Part shown: one piece after another, positions 18,503 through 26,372 of the stretch
How the letters are laid out: each line of letters opens with the position of its first letter
How positions within the stretch are numbered: the stretch's first letter is position 1
DNA from: Pedobacter sp014947265
GTDB lineage: Bacteria; Bacteroidota; Bacteroidia; Sphingobacteriales; Sphingobacteriaceae
NCBI RefSeq assembly: GCF_014947265.1
Contig: NZ_JADCNK010000023.1
Span: 17,055-81,054 of the forward strand
Reading direction: 5' to 3'
DNA length: 64,000 nt
Notes under the pieces: generated by a model
What the model was told of the DNA's origin: nothing
Seen by the model: the letters and a program-made list of their open reading frames with translations, nothing else
Database searches by the model: none
Translations under genes and position numbers: made by a program

Positions 18503-19176
18503 TGAATGAAGAAAAAATCAGAATTATTATTGCCGATGATCATGTGGTTTTTAGAGAAGGACTGGCCATGGTGCTGAGCAATAAAGATAACATAGAACTG
18601 GTAGGCGCTGCCGGTAACGGTGAGCAATTGGTAAAACTGGCTATAAATTTGAAACCCCATGTCGTAATAACCGATATTAAAATGCCGGTTATGGATGGGA
18701 TTGAGGCCGCAAAACAAATGGTTAAACTTAATCCGGATCTGGGTATTATTGCACTATCCATGTTCGATGAAGAAGATCTGATTGTAGAAATGTTAGAAGC
18801 AGGGGCAAGAGGATACCTGCTTAAAAATGCCGATAAAAATGATATTTACGATGCCATTACTGCAGTAGCAATAGGCAATAATTTTTATTGCAAAACTACC
18901 TCTGCAAAATTGGCCACCGTGATTGCCAAAAGCAGGGCAAAAAAGGATGGCAGGCCTAGTGATGCTAATTTTTCTGAACGTGAAATTGAAATCATTAAGC
19001 TTATCTGTAAGGAGTTTACTAATAAAAAAATTGCCGACCAGCTTTATCTTAGTGTCAGGACAGTTGAAGGATACCGCGCCAAATTATTGGAAAAAATGCA
19101 GGTTAAAAATTCAATTGGGCTGGCCATTCATGCTTTTCAGCTGGGGATAATCAGTGGCATAGAAGAAAATGGATGA
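18499..19176 (+). CDS. Response regulator, NarL/LuxR family (225 aa)
   Basis: Receiver domain at residues 6-125 with acidic pair Asp13-Asp14, phosphoacceptor Asp59 in VVITDIKMPVMDG, a switch Ser in IALSMFDEED and Lys in GYLLKNADK. C-terminal LuxR-type helix-turn-helix (about 155-215): FSEREIEIIKLICKEFTNKK, then LYLSVRTVEGYRAKLLEKM. The gene overlaps the kinase gene (ATGATG at 18499), so the two are translationally coupled. Targets are not shown by the sequence; the conserved blocks before the two secreted protein genes at 15368 and 16018 are the best nearby candidates. Confidence 0.93.
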   Translation: MMNEEKIRIIIADDHVVFREGLAMVLSNKDNIELVGAAGNGEQLVKLAINLKPHVVITDIKMPVMDGIEAAKQMVKLNPDLGIIALSMFDEEDLIVEMLEAGARGYLLKNADKNDIYDAITAVAIGNNFYCKTTSAKLATVIAKSRAKKDGRPSDANFSEREIEIIKLICKEFTNKKIADQLYLSVRTVEGYRAKLLEKMQVKNSIGLAIHAFQLGIISGIEENG

Positions 19177-19202
19177 AAAAACATTTGACAGGATGTTTTC
19201 AT

Positions 19203-19210
19203 TAAATTTG
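19203..19210 (+). promoter_or_regulatory. Putative -7 box TAAATTTG before the binding-protein gene
   Basis: TAAATTTG fits the Bacteroidota -7 consensus and lies 20 bases before ATG 19231. A TTTG at 19184-19187 is only 15 bases upstream, shorter than the usual 19, so the call is weak. If real, it supports the short start of the next gene, which has no signal peptide. Confidence 0.35.
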
Positions 19211-19230
19211 TATTTCACAAATAGAAATAA

Positions 19231-20028
19231 ATGCAAAAAAACTTTACCGATCAGCTCGGAAGAGAAATTACAATTAATTTTCCACCCAAACGGATTATTT
19301 CTGTTGTTCCTTCCCAAACAGAGCTGCTGTTTGATCTGGGGCTGGATCAGGAAATCATCGGATTAACCAAATTTTGTATCCATCCGATAGAAAAATTTGC
19401 AGAACGTACCAAGGTGGGCGGTACAAAAAAGCTGAATATCCATTTGATTAAAGATTTGCAACCCGATCTCATTATCGGTAATAAGGAAGAAAATACGCAA
19501 AGCGATATTGAAGAATTAGCCGAATATTTTCCTGTATGGATGAGTGATATATTTACTTTGGATGATGCCATGAAAACCATTGCACAGATAGGGGAGCTGG
19601 TAGACCGGCAGCCGGAAGCGAGTTACCTCAATCATTTAATATCAGCAGGTTTTAACGATTTAAAAACACTTGCCCTCCAAAATCATATTGATAAAAAGGT
19701 AGCCTATCTCATCTGGCGTAAGCCGTATATGGCCGCAGGAAAAAATACATTTATTGATGATGTTCTGCTGATTAACGGTATGACGAATGTGATTAAAGAA
19801 GAACGTTATCCATCGGTTACACTAGCAGAACTGAAAACTTTAAACTGTGAACTTATTTTACTTTCATCAGAGCCTTATCCTTTTGGTGAAAAACACATCG
19901 AAGAGATTCAAGCGGCCATACCAGATGCCAAAATTATGCTGGTTGATGGAGAAATGTTCAGTTGGTATGGAAGCAGATTGGTTAAAGCTGTTCAATATTT
20001 TTTCGAATTCCAAAAACAACTTTATTAA
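19231..20028 (+). CDS. BtuF/FepB-like periplasmic-binding-protein fold, no signal peptide (265 aa)
   Basis: The sequence fits the helical-backbone metal/cobalamin binding protein family: N-terminal lobe with PKRIISVVPSQTELLFDLGL, LQPDLIIGNKEENTQSDIEE, and C-terminal lobe with VAYLIWRKPYMAAGKNTFID and LLSSEPYPFGEKHIEE. Known relatives capture vitamin B12 or ferric chelates in the periplasm. Here the protein begins MQKNFTDQLGREITINF with no signal peptide or lipobox, and no upstream in-frame extension supplies one. It stands alone, without permease or ATPase genes. It may therefore act in the cytoplasm or be exported by another route. Confidence 0.8.
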   Translation: MQKNFTDQLGREITINFPPKRIISVVPSQTELLFDLGLDQEIIGLTKFCIHPIEKFAERTKVGGTKKLNIHLIKDLQPDLIIGNKEENTQSDIEELAEYFPVWMSDIFTLDDAMKTIAQIGELVDRQPEASYLNHLISAGFNDLKTLALQNHIDKKVAYLIWRKPYMAAGKNTFIDDVLLINGMTNVIKEERYPSVTLAELKTLNCELILLSSEPYPFGEKHIEEIQAAIPDAKIMLVDGEMFSWYGSRLVKAVQYFFEFQKQLY

Positions 20029-20088
20029 TCATCCCGTTTTAATTTTTGTAAATTGTAGCATAAAATAAAATTACCCGTTTACACCACC

Positions 20089-20392
20089 ATGAAAAAAATC
20101 TTAATATTATCTCTGTTTGTTGCTGTAATTTCTGGCTGTAGCCCTTTGAAAGATGCAAACCATACCAGTTCTGTTACCGCAAGCGGAACTATCCAAAAAC
20201 TAGGAATGACAACCTTTCAATATGGCACACACCTGTTAAAAGCAGACAATAAAACTTACGTTATAAAAAGTGGTTCCATAAATCTTGATAACTATTTAGA
20301 TAAAAAGGTTACGATTAAAGGAAAAAAAGGTTGCTGGTTATCCTGTTGACGGTGGCCCGGAACTGATCGATGTAACGCTGGTGAAATTTTAG
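20089..20392 (+). pseudogene. Small lipoprotein gene with a frameshift at a seven-A tract
   Basis: Signal peptide with lipobox (MKKILILSLFVAVISGC, lipidated Cys17), then a small beta-rich domain (TASGTIQKLGMTTFQYG, KADNKTYVIKSG, LDKKVTIKGKK). The frame stops at 20349 after KGCWLSC. Removing one base of the A7 tract at 20322-20328 restores a conserved-looking end, VAGYPVDGGPELIDVTLVKF, finishing at 20392 and giving 100 residues. The intact protein looks like a small OB-fold-type lipoprotein. Three explanations fit: a true mutation, a sequencing error in the homopolymer, or transcriptional slippage at A7 that makes both forms. Confidence 0.75.
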
Positions 20393-20479
20393 GTAAGATG
20401 GAAGTGCAAGAAGGATAGCGGGTTGAGTTTACTACGTCTCACAGACCATCTCTGATCAAACTTTTATAAGTTATAAAAA

Positions 20480-20509
20480 TTTGATTTTTCAATTTAGTTT
20501 CTATCTTTG
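20480..20509 (+). promoter_or_regulatory. Promoter of tRNA-Leu copy 1
   Basis: TTTG at 20480-20483 and TATCTTTG at 20502-20509, 18 bases apart, match the Bacteroidota -33/-7 pattern. The tRNA begins 22 bases after the -7 box. The same elements at the same spacing precede copy 2. Confidence 0.75.
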
Positions 20510-20531
20510 CAATCCTTAAAACATCCTAACT

Positions 20532-20613
20532 GCGGAAGTGGCGTAATTGGTAGCCGCACCAGACTTAGGATCTGGCGCTTCACGGCGTGGGGGTTCGAGT
20601 CCCTTCTTCCGCA
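20532..20613 (+). tRNA. tRNA-Leu (anticodon UAG), copy 1
   Basis: The acceptor stem GCGGAAG pairs with CTTCCGC at 20606-20612. The anticodon stem CCAGA/TCTGG holds loop CTTAGGA, giving anticodon TAG, which reads CUN leucine codons. The T loop is TTCGAGT, closed by G-C and G-U pairs. A variable arm (CGCTTCACGGCGTG) of class II type is present, as expected for leucine. CCA is not encoded. Total 82 bases. Confidence 0.95.
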
Positions 20614-20622
20614 CAAAAGATA

Positions 20623-20658
20623 AACCGTTCCGATTTAAAAATCAGAGCGGTTTTTTTA
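20623..20658 (+). terminator. Intrinsic terminator after tRNA-Leu copy 1
   Basis: A 12-base stem (AACCGTTCCGAT with ATCAGAGCGGTT, one mismatch and one G-U pair) is followed by a seven-T run. The stem is nearly the same as in the terminator of copy 2. Confidence 0.85.
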
Positions 20659-20707
20659 TGGCACAGCCCATCAATTTTTGTAATCAGTATTGCCTTAGCT
20701 ATTTTTA

Positions 20708-20757
20708 ACCACAGATGCACACAGATAAACACGGATTTTATATCTGTGTGCATCTTT
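20708..20757. repeat. Dispersed palindromic element, ACCACA family
   Basis: Begins ACCACAGATGCACACAG. A perfect 15-base stem (AGATGCACACAGATA at 20713-20727 with TATCTGTGTGCATCT at 20741-20755) encloses a 13-base loop and is followed by T6. Two related palindromes lie at 26301-26360 and 49273-49329. Confidence 0.75.
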
Positions 20758-20823
20758 TTTATCACTAGTCAGTGATGTTTACGCCTGCCTTTATATGCTG
20801 GAGGCTAAATAATACTTCCTTTT

Positions 20824-20948
20824 CGTTCCAGAGGAACGACTCCTTGGTAGCCAAGTGCAAATTTGGCATTTTCGTTCCGTAGGAACGTTTGGTGTTTAAA
20901 CATCAATCTCTCTGCCGGCTCTGCCATCTAAACCCGCTGTACAGCGGG
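20824..20948. repeat. Cluster of four short palindromes
   Basis: CGTTCCAGAGGAACG (20824-20838), CGTTCCGTAGGAACG (20873-20887), GGTGTTTAAACATC (20891-20904) and the perfect CCCGCTGTACAGCGGG (20933-20948) lie in succession in the non-coding region between the two tRNA genes. The first two share the CGTTCC.NN.GGAACG form seen in dispersed repeats of this phylum. No open frame of note is present. Confidence 0.6.
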
Positions 20949-21182
20949 ACTGTGTCATCCTAAACGCTATTGAATCTGCTTTCCAAAAAGAATAAAGGCT
21001 TAAATGAACCAATATTTTATTTCAGCAATAGGCCTGCTTTAATTTAAAAATTATTTATGGTTTTTGTCTGCATACATCATCACAAAAGCAACCAGCAAAT
21101 CTTTTGAGTAATTTTTTCTCCTTAAAAATTAAAGAGTTAGCGGTTTTTGACCAAAATAATCAATAAAATATTGCAGATGCCT

Positions 21183-21212
21183 TTTGATTATTCAATCTTG
21201 TTTCTATCTTTG
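21183..21212 (+). promoter_or_regulatory. Promoter of tRNA-Leu copy 2
   Basis: TTTG at 21183-21186 and TATCTTTG at 21205-21212 with an 18-base spacer, as in copy 1. The stretch from the -7 box into the tRNA is almost identical in the two copies. Confidence 0.75.
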
Positions 21213-21234
21213 CAGTCCTTACAACATCCTAACT

Positions 21235-21316
21235 GCGGAAGTGGCGTAATTGGTAGCCGCACCAGACTTAGGATCTGGCGCTTCACGGCGTGGGGGTTCG
21301 AGTCCCTTCTTCCGCA
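21235..21316 (+). tRNA. tRNA-Leu (anticodon UAG), copy 2
   Basis: Identical over all 82 bases to the tRNA at 20532-20613: acceptor GCGGAAG/CTTCCGC, anticodon loop CTTAGGA, variable arm and T loop TTCGAGT. The duplication includes promoter, leader and terminator, about 185 bases in all, but not the sequence between the copies. Confidence 0.95.
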
Positions 21317-21330
21317 CAACAAGATAAAGG

Positions 21331-21366
21331 CCGTTCCGATTTAAAAATCGGAACGGTTTTGTTTTT
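21331..21366 (+). terminator. Intrinsic terminator after tRNA-Leu copy 2
   Basis: CCGTTCCGAT pairs perfectly with ATCGGAACGG across a short TTAAAA-type loop, followed by TTTTGTTTTT. It is the perfect-stem version of the copy 1 terminator. Confidence 0.88.
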
Positions 21367-21486
21367 AAAAACATTGATTAATAAAAATTGATGTGCTTTG
21401 CCGGTTGTGGCGATATATGGTTTCTTCTTAAATCTCATATCTCATATCTCCCGTCTAACTGTACATCTTACTATATCTCAGAAAAA

Positions 21487-22842
21487 ATGAATATTACACA
21501 GGAAAAAACCGGCAACTTAAATGCTGTTGTAAAAATCAAGATTGCACCTGCTGATTACACTGGAAAAGTAGAGAAAGCCATTAAAGATCAAGCTAAAAAA
21601 GCACAATTACCTGGTTTCCGTAAAGGAATGGTTCCTGCTGCCCACATTAAAAAAATGTATGGCAAAAGTATCCTGGTAGAAGAGGTTAATAACTTGTTAA
21701 ACGATACCTTATCTAACTATATCGCTGAGCAAAAGTTAGAAATTTTAGGTCAACCCCTTCCTAAAATGGACGATGAGCGTGAATTTAAATGGGACAATAC
21801 AGATGATTTCGAATTCGATTATGAGTTAGGTTTAGCGCCTGCTTTTGATGTAAACCTTTCGTCTAAAGATAAATTTACAGAATACGTAATTAAAGCTGAT
21901 CAGGAAACTTTAGAAAGCCGTGTCAAAAATATCCGCCGTAGTTATGGTAAAATGACTAATCCGGAGGTTTCGGCTGATGATGATGTACTTTACGCCGAAT
22001 TAACTCAGGTAGCTGAAGATGGTGCCGTTATTGAAGGTGGTATTACCAGTACTGCAAGTGTTCGTTTAGATCAAATTAAAGATAAAAAGATTCTTAAATC
22101 GCTAATTGGTTTAAAGAAAGATGACGAAGTAACCATCGACATCCAAAAAGCATTTGAAGATGCTGCTGTAATTGCAAAAGCTTTAAATATTTCAGAAGAA
22201 GAGGCTACTGCTTTAAAAGCAAACTTCAAACTTCACGTTAAAAACGTTAACCGTTTGGAAGAGTCTGACTTAAACCAGGAGTTTTTTGATAAATTATTTG
22301 GTGAAGGTACTGTAACTGACGAAGCTGGTTTCAGGGCTAAAATTACCGAAGAAGTAGAAGGTATGTTTAAACAAGATGCTGAACGTAAATTATCAAACGA
22401 TATTTATGAAGCACTTTTAACTAAACACACTTTTGAATTGCCTGATGAATTTTTACGTCGCTGGTTAAAAGCTACAAACGAAAAATTAACCGACGAAGAA
22501 TTAACTGAAGGTTATGATGATTTCGCTAAAAACCTTAAATGGACTTTAATCGAAAACAAAATCATTAAAGATAATAGTATTGAAATCAAATATGAGGATG
22601 TAGTTCAGGCGGCTAAAGCTAAATTAGATGCACAGTTCAGAATGTACAGCCCAAGCCCACTTCCTGAAGATCAACTGGCTCAATATGCTGTTCAGTTTTT
22701 ACAGGAAAAAGAAAATGCAAACCGTGTTTTCGAAGAGGTAAAAGCATTAAAAACTTTCGAACAAATCAAATCTGTTGTTACTTTAGAGCAAAAAGATATT
22801 GATTACGATAAGTTTTTAGCGCTAGTGGAGAAAAAAGCATAG
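21487..22842 (+). CDS. tig: Trigger factor, ribosome-associated chaperone and PPIase (451 aa)
   Basis: Start at ATG 21487 (MNITQEKTGNLNAVVKIKI), the usual beginning of this family; an in-frame ATG 99 bases upstream would add an implausible leader encoded by low-complexity spacer. The N-terminal ribosome-binding domain carries the signature PGFRKGMVPAAHIKKMYG (about residues 45-62; E. coli has GFRxGKVP). A short PPIase-like domain and a long helical C-terminal domain follow. The length matches the family (about 430-450). It lies upstream of clpP and clpX, the classical tig-clpP-clpX order, though a small gene intervenes here. It binds nascent chains at the ribosome exit. Confidence 0.93.
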   Translation: MNITQEKTGNLNAVVKIKIAPADYTGKVEKAIKDQAKKAQLPGFRKGMVPAAHIKKMYGKSILVEEVNNLLNDTLSNYIAEQKLEILGQPLPKMDDEREFKWDNTDDFEFDYELGLAPAFDVNLSSKDKFTEYVIKADQETLESRVKNIRRSYGKMTNPEVSADDDVLYAELTQVAEDGAVIEGGITSTASVRLDQIKDKKILKSLIGLKKDDEVTIDIQKAFEDAAVIAKALNISEEEATALKANFKLHVKNVNRLEESDLNQEFFDKLFGEGTVTDEAGFRAKITEEVEGMFKQDAERKLSNDIYEALLTKHTFELPDEFLRRWLKATNEKLTDEELTEGYDDFAKNLKWTLIENKIIKDNSIEIKYEDVVQAAKAKLDAQFRMYSPSPLPEDQLAQYAVQFLQEKENANRVFEEVKALKTFEQIKSVVTLEQKDIDYDKFLALVEKKA

Positions 22843-22894
22843 GTCATAGCGCCAAGAGCTTTTAATATCATAATATAAAATCTTATTTTGCTAT

Positions 22895-23251
22895 ATGGCA
22901 AAATTTAGATTTCAAGACTTGCTAATTTGGCAGAGAGCCATCATAGTAGGCAACAAATTAATTGATATTTCTGAAAAATTAGAAGAAATAAAAAAGTTTA
23001 GATTCGCAGAGCAGCTTCGAGGAGCTGCTCTTAGCGTATCCAATAATATCGCAGAAGGGTCTGGTTCCAATTCTGTTGCCGATTTCAAACGTTTTTTAAA
23101 CTATGCATATCGGTCCATTTTCGAAAATGCGAATATTCTTTTGGTGTTAAATTTAAGATTACTAGTTTCTGACAAGGATCTGGCAGATTTATTGGAAGAT
23201 TTAGATATTTTAGCGAGGATGATTTCCAGCTTTTCTAAAAGTTTGAAGTAA
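22895..23251 (+). CDS. Four-helix-bundle (S23/23S rRNA IVP-like) protein (118 aa)
   Basis: The sequence follows the family pattern closely: FQDLLIWQRAIIVGNKLIDI, then FRFAEQLRGAALSVSNNIAE with GSGSNS, and DFKRFLNYAYRSIFENANIL. Relatives were first seen inside 23S rRNA intervening sequences, but free-standing copies are common in Bacteroidota and have no settled function; they form pentameric helical bundles. Here it sits between tig and clpP, with no rRNA nearby. The first bases after tig (22843-22894) hold no promoter I can support. Confidence 0.88.
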   Translation: MAKFRFQDLLIWQRAIIVGNKLIDISEKLEEIKKFRFAEQLRGAALSVSNNIAEGSGSNSVADFKRFLNYAYRSIFENANILLVLNLRLLVSDKDLADLLEDLDILARMISSFSKSLK

Positions 23252-23406
23252 CGGAGTGCTATATTGTCATAGATTTCGATGTGGTATACTCTTTGTCTAA
23301 ACCAACATAATTAAAATATTATTTATATTTTGGTTTTTTATTATTCACGAAACGATGGGGAACAGGAACTCAAAACTCTATGCCCTCTGCTAAAAACTCA
23401 TAACTC

Positions 23407-24114
23407 ATGAACATAGATTCACAAGAATTCAGGAAATTTGCCGTTAAACATCAGGGAATTGGTGGTTTACACGTAGATAAATTTATTGCTCAGGCTAATT
23501 TGGATCCTAAGAGCATGACACCATATATTATTGAAGAACGCCAGCTTAACGTAGCACAGATGGATGTTTTCTCAAGATTAATGATGGACCGCATTATCTT
23601 TTTAGGTGATGCCATTTACGATCAGAATGCCAATATTATCCAGGCGCAGTTGTTGTTTTTGCAATCTGCAGATGCTGATAGAGACATTCAGATTTATATT
23701 AACTCACCAGGTGGTTCAGTTTACGCAGGTTTAGGTATTTATGATACCATGCAGTATATCCAGCCTGATGTAGCAACCATCTGTACCGGTATGGCAGCAT
23801 CAATGGGAGCTGTTTTATTGGTGGCAGGTGCAAAAGGTAAACGTGCTGCATTGCCTCACTCAAGAGTAATGATCCACCAGCCATCAGGAGGTGCACAAGG
23901 TGTGGCATCTGATATGGAGATCAACTTAAGAGAAATGTTGAAATTAAAAAAAGAATTATACGATATTATTTCAGAACACTCTGGTCAAACTTATGATTGG
24001 GTAGAGAAAGCTTCAGATCGCGACTACTGGATGACTGCCGATGAGGCAAAAGGTTTTGGTATGGTTGATGAAGTATTATCGAGAAACGCAAAGAAAGATG
24101 GCGAAACAAAATAA
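23407..24114 (+). CDS. clpP: ATP-dependent Clp protease proteolytic subunit ClpP (235 aa)
   Basis: Serine protease subunit that forms two stacked seven-membered rings and degrades proteins delivered by ClpX. Catalytic Ser132 lies in GMAASMGA and His157 in VMIHQPSGG; the acid is in the ASDRDYWM region near the end. An extra N-terminal segment of about 35 residues precedes the conserved core, as in other Bacteroidota ClpP. The stop codon overlaps the clpX start by 17 bases, so the two are translationally coupled. The 155-base leader is AT-rich and ends in a low-complexity run of ACTCA-type words. Confidence 0.95.
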   Translation: MNIDSQEFRKFAVKHQGIGGLHVDKFIAQANLDPKSMTPYIIEERQLNVAQMDVFSRLMMDRIIFLGDAIYDQNANIIQAQLLFLQSADADRDIQIYINSPGGSVYAGLGIYDTMQYIQPDVATICTGMAASMGAVLLVAGAKGKRAALPHSRVMIHQPSGGAQGVASDMEINLREMLKLKKELYDIISEHSGQTYDWVEKASDRDYWMTADEAKGFGMVDEVLSRNAKKDGETK

Positions 24115-25336
24115 AGAATCCCGTTGCTCGTTCTGCCATTCTGGCAAGCATGAAACTTTAATGCTGATTGAAGGCATGGACGCATTTATCTGCGATAAAT
24201 GTGTTACCCAGGCCAATCAGTTGCTTGCTCAGGAATTAGGAACCAAAGGAACTAAAAATATTCAGGAGGCGATAAACTTATTAAAGCCACTTGAAATTAA
24301 ACAACACCTGGATCAATATGTAATTGGTCAGGATGATGCTAAAAAGGTGCTTTCTGTTGCTGTTTACAATCACTACAAACGTTTAAATCAAAAAATTGAT
24401 AAAGACGAGATTGAGATTGAAAAATCGAATATCATGTTGGTGGGTGAAACCGGAACAGGTAAAACGCTTTTGGCTAAAACCATTGCGAAAATTTTGCATG
24501 TGCCTTTCTGTATTTGCGATGCAACTGTTTTAACAGAAGCTGGTTATGTAGGTGAAGATGTTGAAAGTATTTTAACGCGTTTGCTTCAGGCTGCAGATTA
24601 TGATGTAACGGCTGCGGAACGCGGTATCGTTTACATTGATGAGGTAGATAAAGTGGCGCGTAAAAGCGATAATCCATCCATTACTCGTGATGTGTCAGGC
24701 GAAGGTGTTCAGCAGGCCTTATTGAAGATTTTAGAAGGTACAGTAGTTAACGTTCCACCTCAGGGCGGACGTAAACACCCAGATCAGAAAATGATCCCGG
24801 TAAACACGAATAACATCTTATTTATCTGTGGTGGGGCATTTGATGGTATCGAACGTAAAATTGCCAATCGTTTACGCACACAGGCTGTAGGTTATAAAGT
24901 AAAGAAAGATGAGACAGTTTTAGATCTTAAAAATCTTTATAAGTATATTACACCTCAGGATTTAAAATCTTTTGGATTAATTCCAGAATTAATTGGTCGT
25001 ATACCGGTTCTTTCTCACTTAAATCCATTGGATAAAGAATCTTTAAGAAACATTTTAACCGCACCTAAAAATTCATTAATCAAGCAGTATGTGAAGCTTT
25101 TTGCTTATGAAGACGTGAAGCTTACTTTTGATGAAGATGTTTTAAATTTTATTGTAGATAAAGCAATGGAATATAAACTGGGAGCACGTGGTTTAAGATC
25201 AATCTGCGAAGCGATTATGTTGGATGCGATGTTTGATACACCAACGCAGACGGATGTCAAGGAGTTGCACATCAATCTCGATTACGCGATAGAGAAATTT
25301 GAAAAGGCCGATTTTAAAAAGCTTCAGGCCGCTTAA
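24098..25336 (+). CDS. clpX: ATP-dependent Clp protease ATP-binding subunit ClpX (412 aa)
   Basis: Start at ATG 24098 (MAKQNKESRCSFCHSGKHET), which gives a full zinc-binding domain with Cys10, Cys13, Cys32 and Cys35; an upstream in-frame ATG would extend deep into clpP. AAA+ core: Walker A GETGTGKT, Walker B YIDEVDK, the pore loop GYVGEDVE, sensor regions and the ClpP-docking loop IGRIPV(I/L) (here LIGRIPVLSHL). Unfoldase partner of ClpP in the cytoplasm. Overlaps clpP by 17 bases and is followed by a strong terminator, so the clp transcript ends here. Confidence 0.96.
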   Translation: MAKQNKESRCSFCHSGKHETLMLIEGMDAFICDKCVTQANQLLAQELGTKGTKNIQEAINLLKPLEIKQHLDQYVIGQDDAKKVLSVAVYNHYKRLNQKIDKDEIEIEKSNIMLVGETGTGKTLLAKTIAKILHVPFCICDATVLTEAGYVGEDVESILTRLLQAADYDVTAAERGIVYIDEVDKVARKSDNPSITRDVSGEGVQQALLKILEGTVVNVPPQGGRKHPDQKMIPVNTNNILFICGGAFDGIERKIANRLRTQAVGYKVKKDETVLDLKNLYKYITPQDLKSFGLIPELIGRIPVLSHLNPLDKESLRNILTAPKNSLIKQYVKLFAYEDVKLTFDEDVLNFIVDKAMEYKLGARGLRSICEAIMLDAMFDTPTQTDVKELHINLDYAIEKFEKADFKKLQAA

Positions 25337-25342
25337 AAAATC

Positions 25343-25373
25343 AATCCTTCCCGTAATTCGGGAGGGATTTTTT
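25343..25373 (+). terminator. Intrinsic terminator after clpX
   Basis: AATCCTTCCCG (25343-25353) pairs over 11 bases with CGGGAGGGATT (25359-25369), with a five-base loop and a six-T run at 25368-25373. Confidence 0.9.
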
Positions 25374-25421
25374 GTAATATAGTATTGTTAACGCTATGCG
25401 CCATGCTCTAAACCAAAAAAT

Positions 25422-26285
25422 ATGAACGAAGAAAAAGACGTAAAAAAAAACGAGGAAATTGTAGAAAAATCTAAAAAAGTAAAAGAAGTAGAAAGTCCTG
25501 TTAAATCTGGATTAAAATCCAAAGATGAAATTGTTAAAAACTGGTTGCCACGTTATACTGGCAGGACCTTAGATCAATTTGGCGATTATATCCTGTTGAC
25601 TAATTTCAGTAAATATGTAAGTATGTTTTCTGAATGGAACGATAATGCACCGATTATGGGTTTAGATAAGCCTATGCAAAGCGTTACCGCAAATGGCATT
25701 ACGATTATTAACTTTGGTATGGGAAGTCCGCTGGCTGCAACCATGATGGACTTATTAACGGCCATTAAACCTAAAGCAGTTTTGTTTTTGGGTAAATGTG
25801 GCGGTTTGAAAAAGAAAAACCAATTGGGCGATTTAATCCTGCCGATTGCGGCCATTAGGGGAGAAGGTACTTCGAACGATTACCTGCCGGCAGAAGTGCC
25901 TGCTTTACCAGCATTCGCTTTGCAGAAAGCGATTTCTACTACTATACGTGATCATGGTAGAGATTATTGGACAGGAACCTGTTACACTACAAACCGCAGG
26001 GTTTGGGAGCACGACAAAGAGTTTAAGAAATACTTGAAAACTTTAAGGGCGATGGCTGTAGATATGGAAACGGCAACGATTTTTACCACGGCCTTTGCGA
26101 ATAAAATACCGGCTGGTGCCTTGCTTTTGGTTTCCGATCAACCTATGATTCCTGAGGGAGTTAAAACGGCAGAAAGTGATAGCACTGTGACAGAAAAATA
26201 TGTAGAAACGCATTTGCGCATTGGTATCGATTCATTAAAACAGTTAATCAATAATGGATTAACAGTTAAACACTTGTTGTTTTAG
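25422..26285 (+). CDS. amn: AMP nucleosidase (287 aa)
   Basis: Hydrolyses AMP to adenine and ribose 5-phosphate. The C-terminal 250 residues form the nucleoside-phosphorylase-fold domain with GMGSPLAATMM, FLGKCGGL, the substrate-binding VDMETATIF and LLLVSDQPM. It is the short Bacteroidota form, lacking the extra N-terminal regulatory domain of the E. coli enzyme. Instead the first 35 residues are a Lys/Glu-rich, probably disordered stretch (KKNEEIVEKSKKVKEVE). It is monocistronic by context: a terminator lies upstream and a palindromic element downstream. Confidence 0.88.
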   Translation: MNEEKDVKKNEEIVEKSKKVKEVESPVKSGLKSKDEIVKNWLPRYTGRTLDQFGDYILLTNFSKYVSMFSEWNDNAPIMGLDKPMQSVTANGITIINFGMGSPLAATMMDLLTAIKPKAVLFLGKCGGLKKKNQLGDLILPIAAIRGEGTSNDYLPAEVPALPAFALQKAISTTIRDHGRDYWTGTCYTTNRRVWEHDKEFKKYLKTLRAMAVDMETATIFTTAFANKIPAGALLLVSDQPMIPEGVKTAESDSTVTEKYVETHLRIGIDSLKQLINNGLTVKHLLF

Positions 26286-26300
26286 CGTGTAATTAAGCTG

Positions 26301-26360
26301 ACCACAAAGACTCAAAGCTCGCCAAGACATTTTCTTAGTGTGTTTAGTGTCTTGGTGGTA
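26301..26360. repeat. Dispersed palindromic element, ACCACA family
   Basis: ACCACAAAGAC at 26301-26311 pairs with GTCTTGGTGGT at 26349-26359 with one non-Watson-Crick position. It fills the gap between the convergent genes amn and the ATPase at 26373, where it could end transcription from both sides. Related to 20708-20757 and 49273-49329. Confidence 0.7.
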
Positions 26361-26372
26361 ATTGGCCTATAT

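Noticed and set aside
20323..20330. Programmed -1 frameshift site in the lipoprotein gene
   Set aside because: A -1 shift leads to an unrelated short end; only a +1 change (one base fewer) restores a sensible C-terminus, so slippage, mutation or error fits better than a -1 site.
21147..21344. 65-codon open frame over the second tRNA-Leu
   Set aside because: It covers the tRNA gene and its promoter; the tRNA fully explains the sequence.
22895..23251. 23S rRNA intervening sequence
   Set aside because: The four-helix-bundle gene lies between tig and clpP and there is no rRNA sequence around it.
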